NCBI GenBank assembly: GCA_009746045.1
Contig: RPFO01000542.1
Span: forward strand, 1,135,624-1,168,756
Origin: Mesostigma viride
Taxonomy: Eukaryota > Streptophyta > Mesostigmatophyceae > Mesostigmatales > Mesostigmataceae
Reading direction: 5' to 3'
Length of the DNA: 33,133 nucleotides
Part shown: positions 18,901 to 28,079 of the stretch, in pieces
Position numbering within the stretch: the first letter of the stretch is position 1
How the letters are laid out: every line of letters begins with the position of its first letter
Program-made: the position numbers and the translations under genes
Notes under the pieces: model-generated
The model's input: only the letters and a program-made list of their open reading frames with translations
What the model was told of the DNA's origin: nothing
The model's database searches: none

Positions 18901-19461
18901 GCACCCACGGCGGCCCACATGGAGGCTGCCGACCGCCTGATCCGGTACCTCTACACCACGAGGGACAAGGGTCTGCGGTATGGTCAGGAAGGGGGGCTGG
19001 AGGCCTGGACTGACGCTGACTGGGCTAACTGCCCAGAGTCCAGACGCTCTGTGACGGGCAACCTGGTCCTGTTCCGGGGTGCGCCCGTGGAGTGGTGCAG
19101 CCGCAAGCAACCCATTGTTGCTCTGTCTTCCTGCGAGGCAGAGTACATTGCTGCGAGCAGCGTCACCCAGCTGGTGCTGCCACTCAGGCGCCTGCTGGGA
19201 GACCTGGGTGCACCTGTGGAGGGGCCCACGACCGTGCTGTGCGACAACACTGGCGCGGTGGCCCTGGCCAAGGACCCTGTGCACCCCAAGCGCACCAAGC
19301 ACATCGACGTGCGCTACCACTTCATCCGTGAGCAGGTGGAGGGGGGCTCCATCTGCATGCGTCACTGCCCTGGCAAGGACAACCTGGCGGACATCTTCAC
19401 CAAGGCCCTGGGAAGGGCACGGTTCATCACCCTGCGGGACAAGCTGCTGGTGTCTACTTAG
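15922..19461 (+). CDS. pol: Copia-1 pol: protease, integrase, RT, RNase H
   Basis: An intact frame of 1179 codons from the first ATG; the natural start is the gag-pol ATG upstream. Protease: WVLDSAASSHM (Asp31; DSA where DSG is usual). Integrase: LHWRLGH and CPSC zinc-binding residues near 154-195, catalytic D217 (LHGDLLGP), D280 (RTDND) and E316 (NGVAERLWG), exact D-35-E spacing. Residues ~490-600 are a low-complexity linker with a 15-residue duplication (GDASGEGGSPLEA). RT: RWVFAVKSDGRFKARFVVKG, D778 (LDVRTAFLY), SLYGIKQAPRNW, and VHVDD (D865, D866). RNase H: WTDADWANC (D1031), SSCEAEY, LCDNTGAVAL, ADIFTKALG. Stop TAG 19459. Enzymes of retrotransposition, processed from a polyprotein in the particle. 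All catalytic positions are present. Confidence 0.95.
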   Translation: MVTIAEESPSTPLEAAALTQYTCDNLTWVLDSAASSHMSPCRSDFVSLTPHSRAIAGSGGQLHATGQGTIAVELPGHSVRLQGALLVPGLNARLLSVAQLAKAGHKVDFHKETVVLDNKHHKIAMQNNIYVLPAAKAAPAMAAVTVERPVNLLLHWRLGHAGADRIKKLVAIPASNLTTRSPTAPGCPSCPAGFIKRQPFPPGQRRSTVPRAKLHGDLLGPMSVESLGGARYFLGITDDATRWRWGFALKTKDEAVGRFAELLVRDIRPFYAGSVVLRTDNDAVFTGQAWRAVCAEHRVHQEFSAPYCPEQNGVAERLWGLAMGMTLAMLTHAGLGKAYWALALQCAIYILNRLPCSSNPGDATPHFLLTGHHADLSHMRIFGCPAWHRVEGHRGKLEAKAMPGIFVGYAPDSPAYLILDSATRTLVQRRHVAFNEAWRNDALPSPQLLPALVEGEEASELLLPPVTENSVPGPDTTLALPPSGPVTRAMARRAAASSEDAAVGAASSGGTALGDASGEGGSPLEALSGDASGEGGSPLEEAPAPSPEPKPAESESAPVFAPSPALEASSASTSTPPGHVSTADTPAAESPSSSQLHKLVQALRGKQPAAAMATAALVSDGVAHDPLAQVLPTTPLDRVSPKWARFYPDYMSVRDLFDTFSLHTSSGSTSIPSSFAEAHASPEWRAAMDSELSSIREHAVYSLVSSKSLPRTAKVLPSRWVFAVKSDGRFKARFVVKGFAQREGIDFTEVFSPTVRSSTIRLALAFGVSSGYVLKQLDVRTAFLYAPLSEDVYVRPPAGFEQRDAAGDVLVWKLQRSLYGIKQAPRNWHKTFSAYLLSDGAVQSPTDSCLYVYPTSRTFVFVHVDDIIAGSPSSSWLASWSHRLASKFQITESDDPSFFLGVSLHVDPVSRSLSLHQTVYIEALAARFGLSPSFPVRTPVSVSRVSPQREGGMQLNAPDTQLYQSKTGAVLYVALWTRPDIAFAVNQLAQHMQAPTAAHMEAADRLIRYLYTTRDKGLRYGQEGGLEAWTDADWANCPESRRSVTGNLVLFRGAPVEWCSRKQPIVALSSCEAEYIAASSVTQLVLPLRRLLGDLGAPVEGPTTVLCDNTGAVALAKDPVHPKRTKHIDVRYHFIREQVEGGSICMRHCPGKDNLADIFTKALGRARFITLRDKLLVST

Positions 19462-19562
19462 ATATGCAGTTGTATATGCCCACAGGGGCTGAGAGCTTTT
19501 TTGCTCTACGTGTTATACTTGACAGGATAGCACTAGAGCAAGGTCATGTGTTGTAAGGGGGG
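19462..19562 (+). promoter_or_regulatory. Copia-1 3' untranslated region with polypurine tract (19555-19562)
   Basis: AAGGGGGG at 19555-19562 abuts the 3' LTR and would prime plus-strand DNA synthesis. The rest of the 101 bp is non-coding. Confidence 0.85.
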
Positions 19563-19721
19563 TGTCAAGGACATGGTCCTTGTATTTGTACCCACCTGAC
19601 CTGGCTAGATAGATAGAGGCTCTTGTACAGGAGCCACTGTTCTTTATCCCGTTGGATTTGGCCTACAAATGAGAAAGTTGTGGCCAGTTTTAGTAATCAG
19701 GGATTAGTTCCTATGCCAAGT

Positions 19722-20944
19722 AGTTACGTTAAATAGTGCCGGAACCTTTTGCCGCCTGAGGCAAATCGGTCCGTAACACTATTTTGCCCGGAATAACCAC
19801 TTCCGAGCACCCAAGTTAATTCGGCCGAATTAACTTGGGTGCTCGGAAGTGGTTATTCCGGGCAAAATAGTGTTACGGACCGATTTGCCTCAGGCGGCAA
19901 AAGGTTCCGGCACTATTTAACGTAACTAAAACCTGTGCACCTTGGAGGTCAGGGGTTCGAATCCTCACTGAGGCAGCTCCGGCGCATTTAGTGGTGCGTG
20001 CTCAGTGGCCTAGGCGGATGTCTCGGGCTCTTCGTCCCCCCTCCACGAGGCCAGGTTTTAATTACGTTAAATAGTGCCGGAACCTTTTGCCGCCTGAGGC
20101 AAATCGGTCCGTAACACTATTTTGCCCGGAATAACCACTTCCGAGCACCCAAGTTAATTCGGCCGAATTAACTTGGGTGCTCGGAAGTGGTTATTCCGGG
20201 CAAAATAGTGTTACGGACCGATTTGCCTCAGGCGGCAAAAGGTTCCGGCACTATTTAACGTAACTAAAACCTGGCCTCGTGGAGGGGGGACGAAGAGCCC
20301 GAGACATCCGCCTAGGCCACTGAGCACGCACCACTAAATGCGCCGGAGCTGCCTCAGTGAGGATTCGAACCCCTGACCTCCAAGGTGCACAGGTTTTAGT
20401 TACGTTAAATAGTGCCGGAACCTTTTTGCCGCCTGAGGCAAATCGGTCCGTAACACTATTTTGCCCGGAATAACCACTTCCGAGCACCCAAGTTAATTCG
20501 GCCGAATTAACTTGGGTGCTCGGAAGTGGTTATTCCGGGCAAAATAGTGTTACGGACCGATTTGCCTCAGGCGGCAAAAAGGTTCCGGCACTATTTAACG
20601 TAACTAAAACCTGTGCACCTTGGAGGTCAGGGGTTCGAATCCTCACTGAGGCAGCTCCGGCGCATTTAGTGGTGCGTGCTCAGCGGCCTAGGCGGATGTC
20701 TCGGGCTCTTCGTCCCCCCTCCACGAGGCCAGGTTTTAGTTACGTTAAATAGTGCCGGAACCTTTTTGCCGCCTGAGGCAAATCGGTCCGTAACACTATT
20801 TTGCCCGGAATAACCACTTCCGAGCACCCAAGTTAATTCGGCCGAATTAACTTGGGTGCTCGGAAGTGGTTATTCCGGGCAAAATAGTGTTACGGACCGA
20901 TTTGCCTCAGGCGGCAAAAGGTTCCGGCACTATTTAACGTAACT
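19722..20944. mobile_element. Alternating palindrome array P-S-P-S'-P-S-P in Copia-1 3' LTR
   Basis: Four palindromes: P1 19722-19927, P2 20060-20265, P3 20398-20605, P4 20738-20944 (206, 206, 208, 207 bp). They are separated by three 132-bp units: S1 19928-20059, S2' 20266-20397 (reverse complement) and S3 20606-20737. Outer flanks are CAAGT (19717-19721 and 20945-20949), the same target and duplication as the single P in the 5' LTR. S has 8-bp terminal inverted repeats AAAACCTG..CAGGTTTT. S orientation alternates strictly. P4 has five T in its left arm and four A in its right arm; P3 has five and five, P1 and P2 four and four, which suggests recombination between copies. No protein coding; the small ORFs here are by-products. 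Confidence 0.92.
19928..20059 (+). repeat. S unit with tRNA-like box (first of three)
   Basis: Contains GGTTCGAATCC at 19954-19964, an exact match to the pol III B box, preceded by AGGTC like a tRNA variable loop. Downstream TGGCCTAGGCGG (20006-20017) resembles an A box. B precedes A, the reverse of a normal tRNA gene. No tRNA cloverleaf could be built. Other copies: 20266-20397 (inverted) and 20606-20737. Confidence 0.7.
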
Positions 20945-21544
20945 CAAGTGGATCCTTATAGGCAGCTGACAAATCTGTCTATGTCAGCTGACCTATGACA
21001 TGTCAGATGAGAATCTATGACAGGACAGCTGACTGATTGACATGTACACTGTGCATGTCAGATGTGGCGCTGATATGTTCACGCCAGATTTACTTCATCA
21101 TCATCAGATCACACATAGAGAGATCTTTTATTAAATAGTTAGATTACTGTGCAGCAGTTACAAGTTAAGACTGTACATCAGTTACAAGATAAGGCTGTAC
21201 AGCAGTTACAAGATAAGATTTATTCTTGTCTAGATCTGATTGGTAGCCTGTACACTGACCTAACCTGATTGGTGGCCTGAGTATTACATGAGAATATTCC
21301 TAGGCACATTCCTAGCCAGCCAATCAGGTCATCCCAGTTTTCTGCCTGTGTTTTTTCCTCGAGTTAATAAAACAACTGAGGAGCCTTGCCAAAGGCACTC
21401 CTCACTATCATTCTGCCTCAAACTGAGTCTCTGTCTCTTTGCTTCCATCCTCCATAGCCTGTACCTGCAAGGACAGGCACTGTCAATTGGGTTTCAATCA
21501 CAAGCATTGTAGAAGGCAAACCCATTAGTTCTTTCAACAAACGG

Positions 21545-21951
21545 GAAATCTTCTGCTACAACTGCGGGCAGCCCGGGCACACACACGCCGCGCATGTAAG
21601 GGTAAGGTTGTCGCTAATTCTGAGTCCTTCCCTCCCTGCACTTTCTGTAATAGGACTAACCATCTGGCTAAGGATTGCTACTTTCGCAAGTGCAAGTCTT
21701 GTGGCAATTCTGGACATGATGCGTCTGCCTGCAGGAGCAAGGCGGGCGCTGGACCTAAGGATACCCAGATGGAGGTCCTCAAGCTGCTGCAGCAGATCTC
21801 CCAAGCCGTCAAGAGCGGTGCCCTTCGTAGTGGTGACGCTTCTCAGCCGCGTGGTGGTGACGCTTCCCAGCCGCGTGGTGGTGATGCTTCTCAGCCGCGA
21901 GGTGGCAATAACTCTCATGGCCGCAAGAGGAAGCAGCAGCAGAAAAACTAG
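21545..21951 (+). pseudogene. gag: Element B gag, C-terminal part with three zinc knuckles
   Basis: Resumes the gag frame right after the second AACGG. First knuckle CYNCGQPGHTHAA runs into a frame change near 21592-21596, where either two bases were gained or one lost. Beyond it the shifted frame gives two clean knuckles, CTFCNRTNHLAKDC and CKSCGNSGHDASAC (CX2CX4HX4C), then a helix (MEVLKLLQQISQAVKS) and three copies of a 9-residue GDASQPRGG unit before a basic end and TAG (21949-21951). Zinc knuckles bind the genomic RNA during packaging. Three knuckles in a row are more than the usual one or two. Confidence 0.85.
21942..21948 (+). promoter_or_regulatory. Possible -1 ribosomal frameshift site at element B gag end
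   Basis: GAAAAAC sits in gag frame as G AAA AAC directly before the TAG stop. Slipping back one base enters a frame reading LDDPLCLYNPYSVLM, open until TAG 22152. It is close to, but not, the canonical A AAA AAC heptamer. No clear downstream stem was established by eye. Confidence 0.4.
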
Positions 21952-22420
21952 ATGATCCTCTCTGTTTATATAACCCCTACAGCGTCCTCATGGACGTTGA
22001 TGAGAGTGGTTTCATGGCAGATGAGGGCTGCCAGGTGGTAGGGGCTCCAGCAGTAACCCCTACTGACCGTAAAGCTGCCCCAGTGAGCAGCAGTAAAAGT
22101 GCCCCTGTTTGTGACATTTCTATCCATGCCTGGAATAAAAAGAGTACCCCATAGGGAACTCTTTCTGTAAATAATACATGTGGATCTGCTCCTGATTGTA
22201 GACAGATGCCACATGGTGTTGCCCAGGTGAGCAACGTATCTGTGAACAATACATGTGGTGCAGCTCCTGATTGTAGCCAAGCACCCATTGATATTGTTAA
22301 CAGTCAAGCTCATCAGAGCAATAATCCTTGTTATATTGATAATAAAAACTTGGACTCTTGCTCTGCCAGGAACGTGGATGCCCGTCCATGTCCTGAAGAG
22401 CCATCACCTAATGATTGATC
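21948..22420 (+). pseudogene. Element B pol N-terminal region, unknown
   Basis: In the -1 frame this reads DDPLCLYNPYSVLM and DVDESGFMADEG, then a stop at 22152-22154. The open frame then resumes with two copies of a 75-bp-spaced unit (SVNNTCGSAPDC and SVNNTCGAAPDC, from about 22163 and 22238), ending at TGA near 22417. It resembles no domain I know. The zinc-binding part and first two catalytic Asp expected of integrase are not found here and may be deleted. Confidence 0.4.
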
Positions 22421-22698
22421 TTAGGATTTTGGCTAACTCTGATCTGCCTTTCCTAAGGATTGTGGGTCGTGAAGATCATCAAGCCCAAGGCAAGGTTGAC
22501 AGATATATACAGGAGCTTAAGAAGTTGGTAATGTCTGGGGATTATCCTGAGATGTTTAAACCAACTTTTGCTGTCAGGTGTTTGGGTGCTGCAAGGTGGC
22601 CTCTACCCTGATGACATAATGCAGGCATGGAGTAAGCAGAGGTGGGCACAGTATGCTCATCTCTGTGAAAAGGATAAACAGAGAGGAGAATCATTAAA
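22421..22698 (+). pseudogene. Element B integrase core remnant
   Basis: Reads GREDHQAQGKVDRYIQELKK, matching GLEDHEGQGVIERTIRSVK of element A; the catalytic Glu position (VIER) is Asp here (KVDR). After a frame change at ~22600, GGLYPDDIMQAW and LCEKDKQRGE match AGVYPPEVIALY and LAEKDKTHPR of A. The zinc finger and first two catalytic Asp are missing, so this integrase is inactive. Confidence 0.65.
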
Positions 22699-23463
22699 TT
22701 GGGAGACCAGGTGATCTTCCACAAAGAAAATGCTCCTGGTAAACGTGGTTATTGGCAGGGTCCAGGGACCATAACCTCAGTTGACCTGGAGATGAAAACT
22801 GCTGATGTGGTCTGGAATGGGACCACTTATCATCTGGCTTGGAATAGATTGAAGAGAGATCCAATGAACGTTCAAGAAAATCCCCTGGTAAATATGGCCC
22901 CTGGAGAGGCATTTGGATCTCCCAATCTTTCCTGTCCACCTTTGGCCAGTGAACAGGCTGGACTCCAACTACCAGAAAGGGCGGCCTCCCATCAACTGGA
23001 GCCTACTACTCAGCAAGCTCAGCCTAAGACATTGACTGGGATATCACAGGATGATATGGATGAAGCTGACTTGTTGGATAATAGGGTGTCTGATCAGCAC
23101 CGGAAGCTCCGGCCGTTGGAACATGGGCTTGAGACCCCTGGGCAGGTGGATAACATATTTCAGTCTGAACAGCCAAAGCTTGGATCCAATTACCCTGGTA
23201 ATAAGCCATTGCCCTTGGAGACTGATGGGATTCCAGCCCAAGGAAGACAAGCTGAGGAGGGGTTGTCCAGGTTGAACACTCAGCTCGGCAAGAGAGGCAA
23301 TCCTCAAGAGCTTCGGGATATTGTAAAGAAGCTCAAGCCCTCACTAAAGATTGCCACAATAACTTCTCTTCCAGAGAAGGGCATGGACCTTGATGGCTTT
23401 GATGTGGATACCAAAGCAGAGGTCTCTGTCACCTCGCCCTTTAATGCTTTGCTGCCAGGATAA
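22681..23463 (+). pseudogene. Element B integrase C-terminus fused to start of protease
   Basis: One open frame holds KLGDQVIFHKENAPGKRG and YWQGPGTITSVD (counterpart of element A's GDQVLYYKENSFGKVG and TWLGPVTI), a ~170-residue linker rich in Pro, Gln and Leu, then FDVDTKAEVSV, the counterpart of the element A protease site IDTQAQVSV. This directly shows integrase and protease in one polyprotein, integrase first. The frame stops at TAA (23461-23463) just after the motif because of a shift. Confidence 0.75.
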
Positions 23464-23960
23464 GTATTCCCTTGAACCCAGTCCATGGACTATTGTCCAA
23501 GATTTTGCGGGTAACACTGATCATCAAGTTCTTGGGAATATCACTATCCCATTCTTGGGTGAGTCTTTGACACTTTGTGTTGTTGATGGCTATAAGGGAC
23601 CCACTCTCATTGGCCAGCCATTCTTGCATGGTGACTCCCGGTGTTACCATTGTTGATGGCCCCAATAACACAAAGAGTCTCCTAAAAACCCATTGTGACC
23701 CAATTCCTCTGGAATCATTCAGATGTCTCTTGCCTCTTGAAATGTTCCAGAAGGCAAATTGGAAGACCGCCTGTGTCGGTTCAGTAAAAGGAGCAGAATG
23801 GGGAAGGGATATACCCCCAGCTTCTGAGCTGGTAGAACCCGCCCAGCTCAGTGTGACTTCTCTTGGTCTCACAAAAAGGTCATTTGCTGCTCATAGCCCC
23901 ATGTCCTTTGATGATGTAGACCTGGATTGTCACACTTTCGCTGGCCTTGAGGCCTGGTGA
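23464..23960 (+). pseudogene. Element B protease remainder and linker
   Basis: Two frames are needed. In the first, WTIVQDFAGN, VLGNITIPFLG and PTLIGQPFL match element A's WARVQDFSGQ, VVGQVMLPILG and NTLLGEPFV, the second half of a retropepsin fold. After a shift near 23630, VTPGVTIVDGP and DPIPLESF match element A's linker. A TGA at 23958-23960 stops the frame just before RT. Inactive as read. Confidence 0.7.
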
Positions 23961-24816
23961 CTAGCATTGGTGCGTGCGCTCCAGGAGTGGCAAACGCTGG
24001 ATGTTTTTGAAGGCATTTCAGAACCTCCACCCAATGCTCAAATGCTTCAGTTGCGTTTTGTATGCAAGATGAAGAGCAAGCTTAATGAGCCTCCCATACC
24101 AAACGCACGTCCAGTCGTAACCCAGTTCCATGGTACTACAGACTTTGATAAGGAGGAGCTGTACACTCCTGGCCTGTCACATCCTGTTCTCAGGCTTATT
24201 CTTAGTCTGTACCTTGGTGCTTTGGACTATGGCTTGGATTATGGAGCAGAAATTGATGACTTCACCAGGGCCTTTTTGCATGGTGATCCTCAGGTGGCCA
24301 GAGCCACTTGGCAAGCTCAAAGACCCTGTTGTGTTAAGACCCCAGCATGCTGGATAGCTGAAGTAGGTCATCCCTACATGCAGCCTAAAGTGGGCTGGGA
24401 AGGACTGGTCAGCAGTCCAGTCATCTGGTATGAAACCATTGCTCCTGCCATCCAGGAGAGATGTCAGATGCAACAATCTCATCTTGCTTATTGTCTCTTT
24501 GTGGGGCAATCCAAGGGCCAACCCACCTGGGCTACCTTACATGGAGATGATATGCAACGCATTGGTCCCAAGGGATGGTTGAATGAGACCTATAAAAGGC
24601 TCAATGACAAGTCCCCTATTGGTACCAGAGCATGGTTTAGTAAAAACAGCCAGGTACCTTACTGTGGCATTGGCTGTACCCTTTTCCAGGATGACAAAGG
24701 ATGGCACCTTAAGCTGCAATCGGCGAAGGGGTATAAAGAAAAAGTAATAACTCAGTTGCCCAAGAGAGTAACTGAGGAGAATGCCCCTACGGTTAAAGGT
24801 CAACTGGGTTGGCTGG
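23961..24816 (+). pseudogene. Element B reverse transcriptase, cut by Copia-2
   Basis: Open from the codon after TGA 23958 to the Copia-2 insertion. Copia-type RT signatures: LQLRFVCKMKSKLNEP, LYTPGLSHPVLRLILSL, IDDFTRAFLHGD (first catalytic Asp), VGWEGLVSSPVIWYET, then ATLHGDDMQ (24537-24563) carrying the catalytic Asp pair as HGDD, and TVKGQLGWL at the insertion point. The frame continues without loss at 31088 once Copia-2 and one GCTGG are removed, so Copia-2 did not cause the earlier erosion. Confidence 0.85.
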
Positions 24817-25596
24817 TGTAACAAGCAAAAATGACTTTGTTGTTACATCCTTTGTTTTGTGAATGTTTGGCTTTTATTTGAGGACTTTTGGATCAGTATT
24901 GAGAAAGTTATGAGGTTTCTAAGACGACGGTACTTGGAGCTGATACTTTGTCAACCAACTGATAGGAACCCTCATTGGTCGTGGCCTGATCCACGTAGGG
25001 TTGTAGTTTGTTGGCTGATACTACTGATAGGAGCCCTCATTGGTCGTGGCCTGATCCACGTGGGGTTGTAGTTTGTTAGTTGGTACTATTGAGTCTTAAA
25101 TGCTCCTTTGGGACTTCAGTGCTTACGACAGATTTAGGATCTCATGGAAAGATTCTGCCAGGCTGTGTGTGGTGTTGTTCTGTTCTGTGTGACTAGGATG
25201 GATACGAAGATCTTGTATAGAATCCCATGGTTCTGATTGGTTCTCTTCAGGCTAAGGTTGGAGCAAGTTCGACAAGCACGTCGATATCAAGGACGTGGGG
25301 TCGCCATTGTTGCTACGTTGGTTTTGATTCACCATGGTATAATAAAGCTTGGCTTTGTTGTCCAATCCATAAGAGCCCCTTGGCTATAGACGACCTTCAG
25401 TTCCACAGAGGCCGTCTATACACGAGCTTGTCTTTGTGTCTACAAGGGGTTGTGATTCCCTAAATCACGTGCTGTGGAATTTCCATCTCAACGTTGCTCG
25501 GATACTTGAAGTTCTGCGACTCAGGAAAGCAACCCAGGTAAAAGATCTTTCATATTGGACTGTGGATGATGTTGATGATCATTTTTAGTCGTTACA
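24817..25596 (+). repeat. Copia-2 5' LTR (780 bp)
   Basis: I find no difference from the 3' LTR on reading. It contains a 65-bp direct duplication (24961-25025 and 25026-25087; words GATAGGA and CCTGATCCACGT) and a TATAATAAA word at 25339-25347 as a possible promoter. ORFs within it are not genes. Confidence 0.95.
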
Positions 25597-25597
25597 T

Positions 25598-25610
25598 TGG
25601 TATCGGAGGT
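25598..25610 (+). promoter_or_regulatory. Copia-2 primer binding site
   Basis: TGGTATCGGAGGT, one base after the LTR. The same 13 bases serve Copia-1 and Copia-4, so all would use the same tRNA primer. Confidence 0.88.
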
Positions 25611-25823
25611 CTCTACTTTGGTGTTTCTCTTGAAGTCGCAACCTTCCGGGTAGTACAACGTTGATCAGATGTCTGTCATCCGAGAAGATTCATAGAGTTG
25701 CGGAAAACTTACGGTGTTACAGACTGAGACACATCCTGATGTGACTGTCTTGCTCTGTAACACTAGAAGTCAGCCGTAACCGTTGTCTCTACTAGGCAGA
25801 CGATCGCGACTCCATGTGGAAGT

Positions 25824-26057
25824 ATGAGTAGTTCGAAGACACAATCACCTTTACCCCCTACTAATCAAGGTTTGGGAGATCCGTCATCATCTCTGGAACC
25901 CATTGCTAGGGAAGGTGCTGAGACAACTACTCATACTCCACGGCGTCAACTTAATTTCAATCGTACTTCTATGACTGAAGTGAGGCGGGTTACACAATCA
26001 CCTTCATCCCTACGGAACCAGGTGTGGGCGACCTTCTTCTCCTTCACCTCTCCCTAG
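25824..26057 (+). pseudogene. Copia-2 gag-like short ORF
   Basis: First ATG after the LTR, 77 codons, Ser/Pro/Thr-rich (MSSSKTQSPLPPTNQG), where gag should begin. It stops at TAG 26055 with no capsid or zinc knuckle following, so it is probably a truncated gag start. Assignment rests on position. Confidence 0.4.
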
Positions 26058-28079
26058 AAAAGGGTGTTGCATAAGCCATTATTAACGCACCACTAAGTCA
26101 CCGTCCCTTTCTTTAAATTCGTGCAATATTTCATTGACAAGCGTCCTTACTTACGGGCTTTCGGCTGGCTGGCCGCATCGTGCTGAAGTCCGACCACCGC
26201 CCTGTCTGTCGTGGCTGCTGACGCCGCCGTCTCTGCCTAGCTCCAAACATCTTTATATATTAGCATTACGCAAGTGTTGCTACGTTTCGAGCAGGGCCAT
26301 GCGGAGTGTTGGGCCAGTAGCTCAGCAGGTCCGGCTCCAGAATCCTGCTAGGAGCTGTCTTTTTTCCCTGCAGGCTCTGTTTTCGGCCAGGCCGACATGG
26401 CGCTACGGGTTATGGCTGAGCCGACGCAATGTTGCTGCCGACGGCACCTATCACCCGGTTTCCGGGTTGCGGCTGCACGCACGACCACCACCGCGACCGC
26501 CTGACGACGTCGCCGTCAAAGTGCTGGTTCCTGCCTGCTGGTGGACATCAAGCCAGCCTTGTGCAGATGAGTAACCTCCTACCCTTGCTTTGCCCTGCTA
26601 TGGACTTATTCTTGCTTGCATGGTGCCAGGATGGCTTGTTGTCTTGATAGTACACCATCCGCCCTTGAGCTGATTGCTTGCACAGCATGATGGTTGTATG
26701 AATGGGACTGCTTGCACGGGGGGTCTGGCATCATGTTTGCGTGGGTAGGATGTCCTTGTTGGTTGGATGATGGGCGGGATCAACGGAGCTACAACTGTGG
26801 GGCAGGATGGAATCTTTGGCATGACAGTGATGACAATGATGCCCACTCCGTTGACTCTTAATTGAGGAGTTGGACTACTTGGTGCTGGGCGGGGGCTCAC
26901 ATGGGCTTAGAGGTGTGGGTTAGTTGGGGGACCCATTCAGCCCTCTACCACCCTTACAACCTGCCTCATGTGCATCAGTATCCGTGGTACACTGACATTA
27001 ATACCATTTGGCAGTCTACGTGGTCCACGGACATGGATACTACTTTCCATGCTTTGACTAGGGGGACATGGTTCAGTCTACTTGCTAGGGCCCTGCCAAG
27101 CTGAGGGTGTATCTGTTTGATGACTGATGGCCTCATCCAGCATACCCTTACGCTGCCCTACTTGTGCAACCTTGTCTTGGGCTCCTTCGATCCTAATGCC
27201 CACATTACCTTGCATGGTAGTGCCACCTGGATGGATGCGGGGAGTGATTTTTGTTGCTGGGGCCCTGCCAAGCTTGGGCACATCAGTTGGCTGATTGGTG
27301 ATTGCTTTCAGTCTGCTCTCAAGCTGCCTTGTATGCAACTCTGTCTTGGATGCTGTAGTTCCCACCCCATCTTTAGTCATGAGGTGCATAGGACGTCTTA
27401 ATAGAGCGACCCTGCAGGCCACCAGTGGTTTAGTGGGCTGAGAGACTTGCCTCCCCCACCCTTCTCTGGTTGGCTGGGCCTCTGTCTTCATGCGTATCCC
27501 ATGGCGTTTGTTCCTGCTAGGTCATGCTGTCAATCTTGGGAAGCTGATACCAGGATTATTACAGCTTATTCTACGCAGAGGGGTGGAATTATTAGGCATG
27601 CTGGTAGTCTCCAGTTTACCAGTTATGCTGAGGGGGATTTGTGTGGGGAGCAGGGCGTGCAGGGGATTGGGCTGCACCTAGCCCTTGCATGGGGGTAGCG
27701 TGTGCTACGATTTACAAGTTGGGGCATACCGTTCATAATGCTGGTGAGGCATTACTGATCTTCTGCTATCCCTCTCAAGGCTGTGGATAGTTTTCCCAGG
27801 CATCTTATGGAGAAATAGTGTGCCTTGTGATTATCATAGGCCACTGGCTATGGGTTTGAGTGTACTAGCTACTAAGGAGATGTGGCTTTACCTCACTCTC
27901 ACTCCTTTGGTGCGACTGGAGGGGGGGAATTTTGTTCTGGTGGGGAGGAGATCTGTGAGGATCATAGCGTGGATTCACCCTGGGATTTCAGTTCATCCTG
28001 TCGGGCTCACCTCATAGATCCCTGACTATGTGGTATCCTGGTTTCGCTGGCCATCGGTGGGCTATTTTGGCTGTGCTTT
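26058..28079 (+). other. Copia-2 interior without recognisable genes
   Basis: 26130-26575 is GC-rich and differs in composition from its surroundings, as a captured segment might; no domain seen. From 26580 the sequence becomes TG-rich. A ~20-bp word around GGGCCCTGCCAAGCT occurs twice (about 27090 and 27260). Several frames of 60-95 codons exist on both strands but none shows a conserved motif. Possibly long-decayed pol. Confidence 0.5.

Larger units (their letters stand above)
13975..21539 (+). mobile_element. Copia-1: complete Ty1/copia retrotransposon inserted in element B gag
   Basis: LTRs at 13975-14932 and 19563-21539 are flanked by a perfect target duplication AACGG (13970-13974 and 21540-21544). 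Primer site 14933, gag from 15024, pol to 19461, polypurine tract 19555-19562. Domain order is the standard copia PR-INT-RT-RH. Pol is intact but gag has two frame breaks, so this copy is probably not autonomous as read. Both LTRs carry palindrome P at the same position; the 3' LTR carries a multi-copy array there. Confidence 0.95.
19563..21539 (+). repeat. Copia-1 3' LTR (1977 bp, includes P-S array)
   Basis: Same TGTCAAGG..TTTCAACA ends as the 5' LTR. The extra length is the palindrome array at 19722-20944. Outside it the two LTRs differ at a handful of sites. Confidence 0.95.

Noticed and set aside
19928-20059. S unit as a circularly permuted tRNA gene (3' half before 5' half)
   Set aside because: B box and variable-loop-like AGGTC are convincing and an A-box-like word follows, but acceptor pairing reaches only five pairs, the D loop would be too long and no matching anticodon stem exists. 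Kept only as tRNA-like.
20251-20752. Two 78-codon ORFs in the palindrome array, on opposite strands
   Set aside because: They run across P-S boundaries and reflect the same repeat in two orientations.
24859-25463. ORFs in the Copia-2 LTRs (also 30345-30949)
   Set aside because: Identical only because the LTRs are identical; one spans the 65-bp duplication. No protein features.
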